DNA from: Lysobacter sp. GX 14042
GTDB lineage: Bacteria > Pseudomonadota > Gammaproteobacteria > Xanthomonadales > Xanthomonadaceae
NCBI RefSeq assembly: GCF_021390425.1
Contig: NZ_JAJUWY010000007.1
Location: forward strand, 1-64,000
DNA: 64,000 nucleotides
Direction: 5' to 3'
Shown: positions 20,298 through 27,687 of the stretch, piece after piece
Layout: every line of letters begins with the position of its first letter
Numbering within the stretch: position 1 is the stretch's first letter
Position numbers and translations under genes: made by a program
The notes under the pieces: model-generated
What the model saw: only the letters and a program-made list of their open reading frames with translations
Told to the model about the DNA's origin: nothing
The model's database searches: none

Positions 20298-20376
20298 CCG
20301 CAGGCGTATTGCGGCGGATGCCCGGTTTGTGCCGCCGTGTGCCATCCGGCGCACTACGTCGCTTTGCGGCTATTGC
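20291..20376 (+). repeat. inverted repeat with 12-bp perfect arms between rsgA and the DUF1704 gene
   Basis: GCAATAGCCGCA (20291-20302) and TGCGGCTATTGC (20365-20376) are exact inverse copies separated by 62 bp that contain further GC-rich partial pairings (GCGGCGGATG against CATCCGGCGC). The right arm carries a GCGGCTAT half-site like those at 25754 and 35017. It might be a terminator-like or mobile palindromic element, or an operator for the downstream gene, which starts 42 bp later. Confidence 0.6.
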
Positions 20377-20417
20377 GCCTTACCAGGTGTGGACACGGGG
20401 CCGGGTAGGGTCCGCCC

Positions 20418-21677
20418 ATGCCGCACGCCACGCCCGACATCGCCCATCACGCCACGCTCGATGCGCGGCTGGTCGAGGCCGCCTCGGGCATCAAGCTGCT
20501 GACCCTGGCCAGCTGGCCTTCGGAGGTCGTCGGCGGGTTCCTCGCCGACCAGCGCCGTGGCGTCACCCGGATGCCCGAGGTGGCGTACCCCCGGCACGAC
20601 TTCACCGCCGAACGGCGCGAGCTTGCGGCGATTGCCTCGGAAGCCGACCCGGACCACCCGCTGGGCCAGTACCTGGTCGAGTCCGCGCGCAGCTGGGATA
20701 CCGCCGCGCGGCTGTGCGAATGCCTCGGGACCGACAGCGCGACCGGCCTGTCGATCGAGCTGTACGGGCATCCGGAGTCGCCGCTGCCGGGCCAGGGCCC
20801 CGGCGTGCGCTGGGCCGCGCGCAAGTTCATCGCGGTGGCCGACGAGCTCGATCGCGAACTGGTATCGCCGGCCGAACAGTGGCCGGTGTCCGCCACCGCG
20901 CTGGCCCTGCAACTGCAGCGTGACCTGGACGAGTTCTTCAACGACCGGGTCATCGAGGTGGTGCTGGATCCCGGCCTGGTGGCCAAGGCCGCCGCCGGGG
21001 CAACCCGCATCCGCCTGCGCACCGGTGCGGCCTTCACCGAGTACGACCGCCACCAGCTGCGCGAGCACGAGGCCTTCGTGCATTCCATCACCGCGCTCAA
21101 CGGCGGTGCGCAGCCGGTGCTGGGCAGCCTGGGCCTGTCCTCTCCGCGGGTCACCGCGACCCAGGAGGGGTTGGCGACCTTCGCCGAGCAGGCCACCGGC
21201 ACCCTCGACATCGAACGCATCAAGCGGCTCAGCCTGCGGGTGGAGGCGGTGGCGATGGCGCTGGACGGCGCCGACTTCATCGACGTGTTCCGCTACTTCC
21301 TCGACGCCGGGCAGGCGCCGGAGGAGGGCGCGGCCTCGGCGCAGCGGGTGTTCCGCGGGGTGCCGGTGGGCGGCGGGGCGGCCTTCACCAAGGACACCGT
21401 GTACCTGCGCGGGCTGGTCGGGGTGCACACCTTCTACCGCTGGGCGCTGCGCACCCGGCAGCTGCGCCTGGGACGCTGGCTGTTCGCCGGCAAGATGACC
21501 CTGGGCGACGTGCAGCGCTTCGCACCGCTGTTCGAGGCCGGGGTGCTGCTGCCACCGCGCTGGATCCCGCCCTGGCTGGCGCGGGCCAACGGACTGGCCG
21601 GAATGCTGGCGTTCTCGCTGTTCGCCAACCGCATCCGACTGCAGGCGATCGACGACGCGGGGTTCCTGGATATCTGA
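20418..21677 (+). CDS. DUF1704 'QEGLA' metallopeptidase-like protein (flavohemoglobin expression-modulating family)
   Basis: A 419-residue cytosolic protein. The defining QEGLA motif is in VTATQEGLATFAEQ, and an HExxxH zinc-binding motif precedes it (REHEAFVHSITALN). This family (DUF1704) is related to the MATCAP tyrosine carboxypeptidases of eukaryotes; bacterial members are annotated as modulating flavohemoglobin expression, and their substrate is unknown. ATG 20418 fits the family. Its last codons (DDAGFLDI and stop) are repeated, with small changes, at 35103, on the far side of the gamma-glutamyl/D-amino-acid cluster. Confidence 0.87.
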   Translation: MPHATPDIAHHATLDARLVEAASGIKLLTLASWPSEVVGGFLADQRRGVTRMPEVAYPRHDFTAERRELAAIASEADPDHPLGQYLVESARSWDTAARLCECLGTDSATGLSIELYGHPESPLPGQGPGVRWAARKFIAVADELDRELVSPAEQWPVSATALALQLQRDLDEFFNDRVIEVVLDPGLVAKAAAGATRIRLRTGAAFTEYDRHQLREHEAFVHSITALNGGAQPVLGSLGLSSPRVTATQEGLATFAEQATGTLDIERIKRLSLRVEAVAMALDGADFIDVFRYFLDAGQAPEEGAASAQRVFRGVPVGGGAAFTKDTVYLRGLVGVHTFYRWALRTRQLRLGRWLFAGKMTLGDVQRFAPLFEAGVLLPPRWIPPWLARANGLAGMLAFSLFANRIRLQAIDDAGFLDI

Positions 21678-21680
21678 CTG
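21654..21680 (+). repeat. left copy of a 27-bp direct repeat bracketing the 13.4-kb cluster
   Basis: The 27 bp from GACGCGGGG to TATCTGACTG cover the last seven codons and stop of the DUF1704 gene plus three bases. They match 35103-35129 at 25 of 27 positions; only the ninth (G/A) and fourteenth (T/C) bases differ. The right copy would read DAGFPDI-stop in the same frame. This is what an insertion at a gene's 3' end with a duplicated target or att core would leave. Confidence 0.6.
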
Positions 21681-21689
21681 GCCGCCGGT

Positions 21690-22625
21690 TCAGGCTTTCA
21701 CGCGCGTGCACGGTGGCGGCGTGGTGGCATCGGTCCCGCGCCTGGCGGCGGCGAGCGATGTCCGGAAGTGCTGGAGGAACGCTTCGGCGGCATGGGACGG
21801 CGGCCGGTCTTCCAGGTACACGCACTCGATCTGGAACCGGATCGCTGGATCGAGTGGACGGAAGTCGAGTCCGGCCGTTGCGCTCGCGGTGGCGGTGAAC
21901 TCGTCGACGATGCTCATGCCGGCCCCGCAGCGGGTGAGCGCCGCGGCCAGGTAATAGGTCTGGTTGGAAACCACCTCGCGGATGTCCACGCCGTGCTGTT
22001 CCAGCTCCCGTTCCAGCAGGTCGCTGATCGGGCCGCTGTTGGCCAGCCCGACCATGTCGCGGCCGGTCAGCCGGCCAAGCGCTACCCGTTCGCCCGGATT
22101 GGGGAATGCCGTCTTCTCGAACAGCAGCATGAGCTCTCCGGTCCCCAGCCGACGGCGCTGGATACGCGGGTGCATGGGCGGGGTATAGGCGAGGGCGATG
22201 TCGCACTCGCGCTCGTACAGCGCCCTGAAGATGTCGTCGTGGTGCAGCGTCTGGACGTCGAAGGTGACCTGCGGGAACTGCTGGCGGCAGCGCGCGATGG
22301 CGTGCGGGGCGACGTGCAGCCCCAGCGATGGCACCACCGCCAGGCGCACATGGCCGCCGTCCATGTTGCGGATGTTGGCCACGGTCTTGCGCAGCGACCC
22401 CATGCGCTCGAAGATTTCCTTGACCTCCGCGAACAGCGCATGTGCCTCGTCGGTGGCCACCAGCCTCCCGCGGACCAGGGTGAACAGTTCGAAGCCCAGC
22501 TGGTTCTGGGCATGGTGGAGCACCTTGCTCACCGATGGCTGGGATACGTGGAGGGACCTGGCCGCGGCGCTGATAGAGCCGGTGGTGTAGACCGCATAGA
22601 AGACTTCGATGTGGCGCAGGCGCAT
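21690..22625 (-). CDS. LysR family transcriptional regulator
   Basis: A 311-residue regulator. Residues 1-60 form the winged helix-turn-helix (RHIEVFYAVYTTGSISAAAR, LHVSQPSVSKVLHHAQNQLG), followed by a linker helix and a periplasmic-binding-like effector domain (about 90-295). It is the last gene on the minus strand of the cluster, 17 bp after dadA, and most likely controls it, with a D-amino acid or glutamate-type compound as co-inducer (inferred). The inverted repeats at 25754 and 35017 are candidate binding sites. The stop is 12 bp from the end of the DUF1704 gene. Confidence 0.92.
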   Translation of the reverse strand: MRLRHIEVFYAVYTTGSISAAARSLHVSQPSVSKVLHHAQNQLGFELFTLVRGRLVATDEAHALFAEVKEIFERMGSLRKTVANIRNMDGGHVRLAVVPSLGLHVAPHAIARCRQQFPQVTFDVQTLHHDDIFRALYERECDIALAYTPPMHPRIQRRRLGTGELMLLFEKTAFPNPGERVALGRLTGRDMVGLANSGPISDLLERELEQHGVDIREVVSNQTYYLAAALTRCGAGMSIVDEFTATASATAGLDFRPLDPAIRFQIECVYLEDRPPSHAAEAFLQHFRTSLAAARRGTDATTPPPCTRVKA

Positions 22626-22642
22626 CGCTAGAGGTTAGGCCA

Positions 22643-23896
22643 TCACCCTCGGCCTGGCCACGGCGTGGTGCCCGCCTCGCCCAGCGCCAGGGCAACCGCG
22701 CGCTCGGCGCTGCCCATGGCCAGAGTCCAGCCGAGCATGCCGTGGCCGACGTTGCAGGTCAGGCCTTCGCGGGCGTTTGCGATGATCGGGACCGAGTCGG
22801 GCGTGGCAGGCCGGAGGCCGGCCCATCGGTGCAGGATGCGGGTGTAGTCGCCCGCGTCGGGCAGTGACTGCCGCGCCAGGTCCAGCATCTGCCCGAAACG
22901 GGCCGGGTCCACGGCCGGGTCCCAGTCGTTGATGTCGGCCAAGCCGGCGATCCGGAGCCGGTCGCCCAGGCGGCAGAACACGAGCTTGCGCGCGGTGTCG
23001 GTGATGCTGGTGGCGGGTGCCCGCGGGCCGCACGGAACAGTGAGGGAATGGCCCTTGATCGCCATCAGGGGCAGGCGGATGCCCAACGGCCGCAGCAGTG
23101 CCGCGCTGTCAATGCCGGCGCATACGATCAGCTTCCGGGCTTGGATCACCTCGCCCTCGCGCGAGGACAGCAGCCATTCGCCGGCGCTGCGCCGGATCGA
23201 CTCGAGGCTGAAGCCGAACCGGGCCTGCAGCGGATACCGGCCGCGCATCGTGTCCAGGAGCCCGGCGGAGAAACGCCACGGATCGCCGACCGCCTCGTCC
23301 GGCGAGTACACCGCGCCGCGGATCCCCTCCACCTGCGCGAGTGCGGGTTCGACATCGCTGGCGGCCTCCGCGTCCAGCAGGACCTGCCGCACGCCATGGG
23401 CACGCTTGAGCTCCACCATCTTCGCGCCGGCGCGAAGCGCGGCATCGTTGAAGTACAGGTGGAGCTTGCCGGCGACGTGGTGCTGGAAATCGATCGGATG
23501 GCGTTCGAGCAGTGCCTGCATCGCCTGCCGCGAGTCGCGCGCCAGGGCGAGCGTATGCAGCGTGTTGCGGCGCAAGCGGGAGCCATTGGCGTTGGCCAGC
23601 AGGGACAGCCCCCAGCGCCAGATCGCCGGGTGCCCGTTGAGCCGGAGGCGGAACGCCGGGTCGCTGCCGGCCAGCAGGCCCGGGATCTGCTTCCACAGCG
23701 ACGGACCTGCCATCGCATCGGTGTACGCGTAGCTGAGCTGGGCCCCGTTGGCGTACGAAGCGCCCAGTCCCGGCCCCTCGGCGCGGTCCACCAGTTCCAC
23801 CGACAGGCCACGCCGGACGGCGGCCCAGGCGGTCGCCACGCCGACCACGCCGGCGCCTACGACGGTGATGTCACAGGGTCGGGAGTGCGGAGCCAT
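22643..23896 (-). CDS. dadA: D-amino acid dehydrogenase (DadA-like FAD oxidoreductase)
   Basis: A 417-residue flavoprotein. The dinucleotide fold is at the N terminus (ITVVGAGVVGVATAWAAVRRG), followed by the DadA signature YANGAQLSYAYTDAMAGPS and later LPLMAIKGHSLTVP, RHW-like HRWAGLRPATPDSVPIIA and NVGHGMLGWTLAMGSA. DadA enzymes oxidise D-amino acids to 2-oxo acids and ammonia and pass electrons to the respiratory chain at the inner membrane. The ATG lies inside the 3' end of the upstream ggt gene (26-bp overlap), so the two are coupled. No strong ribosome site is visible. Amino-acid preference is unknown. Confidence 0.88.
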   Translation of the reverse strand: MAPHSRPCDITVVGAGVVGVATAWAAVRRGLSVELVDRAEGPGLGASYANGAQLSYAYTDAMAGPSLWKQIPGLLAGSDPAFRLRLNGHPAIWRWGLSLLANANGSRLRRNTLHTLALARDSRQAMQALLERHPIDFQHHVAGKLHLYFNDAALRAGAKMVELKRAHGVRQVLLDAEAASDVEPALAQVEGIRGAVYSPDEAVGDPWRFSAGLLDTMRGRYPLQARFGFSLESIRRSAGEWLLSSREGEVIQARKLIVCAGIDSAALLRPLGIRLPLMAIKGHSLTVPCGPRAPATSITDTARKLVFCRLGDRLRIAGLADINDWDPAVDPARFGQMLDLARQSLPDAGDYTRILHRWAGLRPATPDSVPIIANAREGLTCNVGHGMLGWTLAMGSAERAVALALGEAGTTPWPGRG

Positions 23897-25634
23897 CGTC
23901 GCGGGTGGGGTTCGGGGGAGTGGTGGGAATGGCAACGCCCTCGCGGCGCGGGTCGGCCGCCCCGTGCAGGCGGCCGGAACGCAGCTGGACGCCATGCAGG
24001 CCGGAATCCTCGCCGCTGCCGGGCCGGACCCGCACGCCCAGTTCCTCCAGTGCCTGCCGCAGCGCTGGCGCGAGCGCGTCGGCTTCGCCGTCATGGCGTT
24101 CGCCGCGCGCCACCAGGTTGGGAAGCGCGATGGCCTGGTCCAGCGGCAGGTCCCAGAACAGCCAGCCGAGCAGGGTCTTGCCGATGTAGGCCGGGATCGC
24201 GTTGCCACCGGGCGAGCCGATCGCACCGGCAAAGTTGCCTTGCGGATCGAGCACGATCACCGGCGACATGGACGATCGCGGCCGCTTCCCCGGGGCAATC
24301 GCATTGGCGGCCGCGCCGCCCGGCTGCCAGGAGAAATCGGTGAGCTGGTTGTTGAGCAGCATTCCACCCACCACGCGGCCGGAGCCGAAGTACGATTCGA
24401 TGGTGGTGGTCATGGACACTGCGTTGCCTTCGCCGTCCACCACCACGAAGTGGCTGGTGCCGGCCGGCTCGGCGGTGTCGTCGCCGGCATTGGCGGGGGC
24501 TCCCGCGGGCACGCCGGGGGAAACCGCCCCGGCGGCGGCGCGCTCGCCGAGCAGGCGCCGGCGGCTGTCGAGATAGTCCGGATTGAGCATGCCCTCGATC
24601 GGCACCTCCACGAAATCCGGGTCGCCCACGTAGTGGTCGCGATCGGCGTACATCAGCCGGCTGGCCTCGGCGAAGGTCAGCCAGGCCAGCGGGTCGTCGG
24701 GCGAGCGTCCGGCGATGTCGGTGCCTTCAAGCAGCAACAGCAGCTGCAGCAACCCGACCCCGCTGGAGGGTGGTGGCGGCACGCACACCACGTGGGCTCG
24801 GATGGTCCGGCACAGCGGCCGCACCTTTTCCGCCCGGTAGCCGGCGAGATCCTCCGCGCGCATCGGCGAAGGCCCCGGCGGCTCCTGGATACGCCCCAGC
24901 AGGGCCTCGGCAAGCGGTCCGGTCTGCAGGGCGGCGGCGCCACGGGTGGCGACCTCCTGCAGGCTGCGTGCATAGGCGGGGTTGCGCATGACCTCGCCGA
25001 TCCGCAGCGGCTGGCCACCGGGCCCCGAGAAGAGCCTGGCCACGTCCGGTGCAGAGGCCTGCGGAAAGTTTCCGACGATGTGCCGGTGCAGGCGCGGAGT
25101 GACGCTGAAGCCGGTGGTGGCCGTTTCCGCCGCTGCCGAGAACAGCGTCGACCATGGAAGCCGGCCATGGTCGGCGTGCGCGGCCTCCAGCGCCGGCAGC
25201 ACGCCCGGAACCCCGGTGGCGCGCCCGCTGAGCATGGCCTCCGAACGCGGTAACGGATCTCCGGCGGAATCCAGGAACAGGGCGGCGTCGGCGCCGGAGG
25301 GCGCCCGTTCGCGGCCGAGGTAGGCATCGACTTGGCCGTCGCGTGCCCGGTAATGGAGCAGGAACGCTCCCCCGGCCAATCCCGAACTCTGCGGCTCCAC
25401 CAGGCCGAGCATGGCCTGCACCGCGATGGCGGCATCGATCGCACTCCCGCCGCCCTGCAGCACGTCCACGCCTGCGCGTGTGGCAAGCGGGTGCGCACTG
25501 CTCACCATTCCGCCGCCGCCGGACGATGGAGCCGGCGGATCCTCCCGCAAGCGGGCTGGCGAACACGCTGCAAGCAGCGCGCCGGCAAGCGTCGCCAGCA
25601 CCGCGAATGCGCGTGCCCGGCGCCGGATATGCAT
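23871..25634 (-). CDS. ggt: gamma-glutamyltransferase, lipoprotein form
   Basis: A 587-residue Ntn-hydrolase precursor. It begins with a lipoprotein signal (LATLAGALLAACS; lipidated Cys near residue 24), unlike the usual soluble periplasmic enzyme. GGT features: GGGSAIDAAIAVQAMLGLVEP, the self-cleavage and catalytic Thr at AGTSHFVVVDGEGNAVS, then SYFGSGRVVGGMLLNNQL and SSMSPVIVLDPQGN. GGTs cut or transfer gamma-glutamyl groups from glutathione, gamma-glutamyl peptides or poly-gamma-glutamate. ATG 25634 gives the lipobox; an ATG 22 codons upstream is less likely. It heads the minus-strand operon ggt-dadA-lysR. Confidence 0.92.
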   Translation of the reverse strand: MHIRRRARAFAVLATLAGALLAACSPARLREDPPAPSSGGGGMVSSAHPLATRAGVDVLQGGGSAIDAAIAVQAMLGLVEPQSSGLAGGAFLLHYRARDGQVDAYLGRERAPSGADAALFLDSAGDPLPRSEAMLSGRATGVPGVLPALEAAHADHGRLPWSTLFSAAAETATTGFSVTPRLHRHIVGNFPQASAPDVARLFSGPGGQPLRIGEVMRNPAYARSLQEVATRGAAALQTGPLAEALLGRIQEPPGPSPMRAEDLAGYRAEKVRPLCRTIRAHVVCVPPPPSSGVGLLQLLLLLEGTDIAGRSPDDPLAWLTFAEASRLMYADRDHYVGDPDFVEVPIEGMLNPDYLDSRRRLLGERAAAGAVSPGVPAGAPANAGDDTAEPAGTSHFVVVDGEGNAVSMTTTIESYFGSGRVVGGMLLNNQLTDFSWQPGGAAANAIAPGKRPRSSMSPVIVLDPQGNFAGAIGSPGGNAIPAYIGKTLLGWLFWDLPLDQAIALPNLVARGERHDGEADALAPALRQALEELGVRVRPGSGEDSGLHGVQLRSGRLHGAADPRREGVAIPTTPPNPTRDDGSALPTL

Positions 25635-25753
25635 GGACAACAGGCCGTCTCCCGCAAGTGGGTGGGTGCAGTTTCCGGCAACAGGCCGGCCGGTGCGCAA
25701 AGCCTAAACCGCGGCCGCGGGAGCGGACCTCATTTTGATTCCAGCGGGCACAA

Positions 25754-25783
25754 CCTGCGGTTATGGGGCGCCATAACCGCAGG
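25754..25783 (+). promoter_or_regulatory. perfect 13-bp inverted repeat in the divergent ggt/ggt promoter region
   Basis: CCTGCGGTTATGG (25754-25766), GGCG, CCATAACCGCAGG (25771-25783). It lies about midway in the 235 bp between the two divergent ggt genes (starts 25634 and 25870), the expected place for an operator acting on both. The GCGGTTATGG half-site resembles GCGGCTATG at 35025 and GCGGCTATT at 20366. Binding by the cluster's LysR protein is inferred. Confidence 0.65.
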
Positions 25784-25869
25784 GTATGTGCTGCCCCAGC
25801 ATTGATGGGGGGCACCCGGCGGGGATTTATGCATGGTGGTGGGCGACCGTTGCCCTGGGAGGAGGAAGC

Positions 25870-27600
25870 ATGGTCTGGAGCGTTGCACGCAGGGGTGCCG
25901 TGCTTGTTGCCGGCTGTCTTTTTGCACTGTCGCTGGCCGCGCCGGCGCAGACCCGCCAGCTGCTCAACTACGAAGCCATCCACAAGCCGGAGGTGGGCAG
26001 CGCCGGCATGGTGGTCAGCCAGAACGAGGCGGCCAGCAGGGCCGGTGCCCAGGTCCTGCGCGACGGCGGCAATGCCGTCGATGCCGCCGTGGCGACCGCC
26101 TTCGTGCTGGCCGTGACCCTGCCGCGGGCGGGCAACATCGGCGGGGACGGGTTCATGTTGATCCACCTGGCCGACGGGGATCGCTACACCGCCATCGACT
26201 ACCGTTCGGCGGCACCGGCGCTGGCGACCCTGGACGCCTATGTTGGCGCTGACGGTGGGCTCGACGGCCATTCCGCGGGCATCCGTGCGGCGGGCGTGCC
26301 GGGCACCGTGGCCGGCCTCGCGCTGGCCCATGAAAAGTACGGCCGCCTGCCCTGGAAGCGGTTGCTGGAGCCGGCGATCGAGATGGCCGGGCAGGGAATC
26401 GTGCTGACCGCCGACGAGGCGTTCGCGTTGGACTGGGGCCGGGAGCGGCTGGCGCGCAGCGCGGCGGGGGCCGCGGTGTTCCTGCGTCCCGGCGGGGAAG
26501 CGTTGGGCGCGGGCGAGCGGCTGGTGCAGCCCGACCTGGCCTGGACGCTGCGCCGCATCGCGGAGCATGGCGCCCGGGATTTCTATCGCGGGCAGATCGC
26601 CGACCGCCTCGACGCAGGCATGCGCGCTCACGGAGGATTGCTGCGCAAGCAGGACCTGGCGGGCTACCAGGCGATCGAGCGGCCGGCGCTGCGCAGCACC
26701 TACCGCGGCGTCGGGGTGGTGACGATGCCACCTGCCAGCGGTGGCGGGGCGGGCATCGTCGGGATCCTCAACGTGCTCGAGCATTTCGACCTGCCCTCGA
26801 TGGGGGCCGGATCGGCCGACGCGCTGCACCTGTTCGCCGAGGCCAGCAAGCTGTCCTGGCGCGACCGGCTGGCGCATGTCGGTGATACCGGCTTTCACCC
26901 GGTGCCGTTGCGTGGCCTGGTCGACAAGCGGTATGCGGCCGAGCGCGCCGCCCTGGTGCGGATGGATCGCGCCAGCCCGGCGGCCGAAGTGGAAGCGGGG
27001 GATCCCTGGGCGCACGAGAGTCCCCAGACCACCCATTTCTCGGTCGTCGATGCCGACGGCAACGTGGTCAGCAACACCTACACCCTCGGCGCCGATTTCG
27101 GTTCGGGAGTGATGGTGGAGGGAACCGGGTTCCTGCTCGGGAACCTGATCGGCAACTTCTCGCTGCGCGCGCAGCTGGAGGCGCGGCGCGAGGGCGGCAC
27201 CGCACCGCCCAATGCGCTGCAGCCCGGGCGGCGGCCGGTATCCAGCATGGCGCCGACGATGCTGGTGCGCGACGGCAAACCGTGGCTGGTGACGGGAAGC
27301 CCCGGCGGCAACACGATCCCCGGAACGATCGCGCAGACGGTCATCGACGTGGTCGATTTCGGCATGAATGTCGCCGAAGCCACGATGGCTCCGAGGGTGC
27401 ACCAGCACATGTCCGGCGAAGGCGCGCTCCAGGTCGAGCGCGGCCTGAGCCCGGACACGCTGCGGCTCCTGGAGGGCCGCGGCCACGGCATTTCGTCCGG
27501 ACAGACGATCGGCAGCACCCAGATGCTGCTGATCGGCCCTGGCCGGGTCGAGGGAGCGGCCGACCCCCGAAGGCCCGGGGCGGCGGCCATCGCGCAATAG
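25870..27600 (+). CDS. ggt: gamma-glutamyltransferase, secreted form
   Basis: A 576-residue second GGT with a cleavable Sec signal (AVLVAGCLFALSLAAPAQT), so it should be free in the periplasm or outside. Family marks are GGNAVDAAVATAFVLAVTLP, GNIGGDGFMLIHLADG, the catalytic Thr at PQTTHFSVVDADGNVVSNTY, and RRPVSSMAPTMLVRDGKP. ATG 25870 follows GGAGGAGG closely; the upstream open frame crosses the operator. It diverges from the lipoprotein GGT and is followed after 87 bp by the TonB receptor gene. The two GGTs differ clearly and are not a recent duplication. Confidence 0.93.
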   Translation: MVWSVARRGAVLVAGCLFALSLAAPAQTRQLLNYEAIHKPEVGSAGMVVSQNEAASRAGAQVLRDGGNAVDAAVATAFVLAVTLPRAGNIGGDGFMLIHLADGDRYTAIDYRSAAPALATLDAYVGADGGLDGHSAGIRAAGVPGTVAGLALAHEKYGRLPWKRLLEPAIEMAGQGIVLTADEAFALDWGRERLARSAAGAAVFLRPGGEALGAGERLVQPDLAWTLRRIAEHGARDFYRGQIADRLDAGMRAHGGLLRKQDLAGYQAIERPALRSTYRGVGVVTMPPASGGGAGIVGILNVLEHFDLPSMGAGSADALHLFAEASKLSWRDRLAHVGDTGFHPVPLRGLVDKRYAAERAALVRMDRASPAAEVEAGDPWAHESPQTTHFSVVDADGNVVSNTYTLGADFGSGVMVEGTGFLLGNLIGNFSLRAQLEARREGGTAPPNALQPGRRPVSSMAPTMLVRDGKPWLVTGSPGGNTIPGTIAQTVIDVVDFGMNVAEATMAPRVHQHMSGEGALQVERGLSPDTLRLLEGRGHGISSGQTIGSTQMLLIGPGRVEGAADPRRPGAAAIAQ

Positions 27601-27687
27601 CAACGGCAACGGCAGCGGTCGCTGGACGGCAGCGGTGTCCGGCGTGGCCATGACAAGGAACCGGATGGTTCGTGGGAGCAAAGACAG

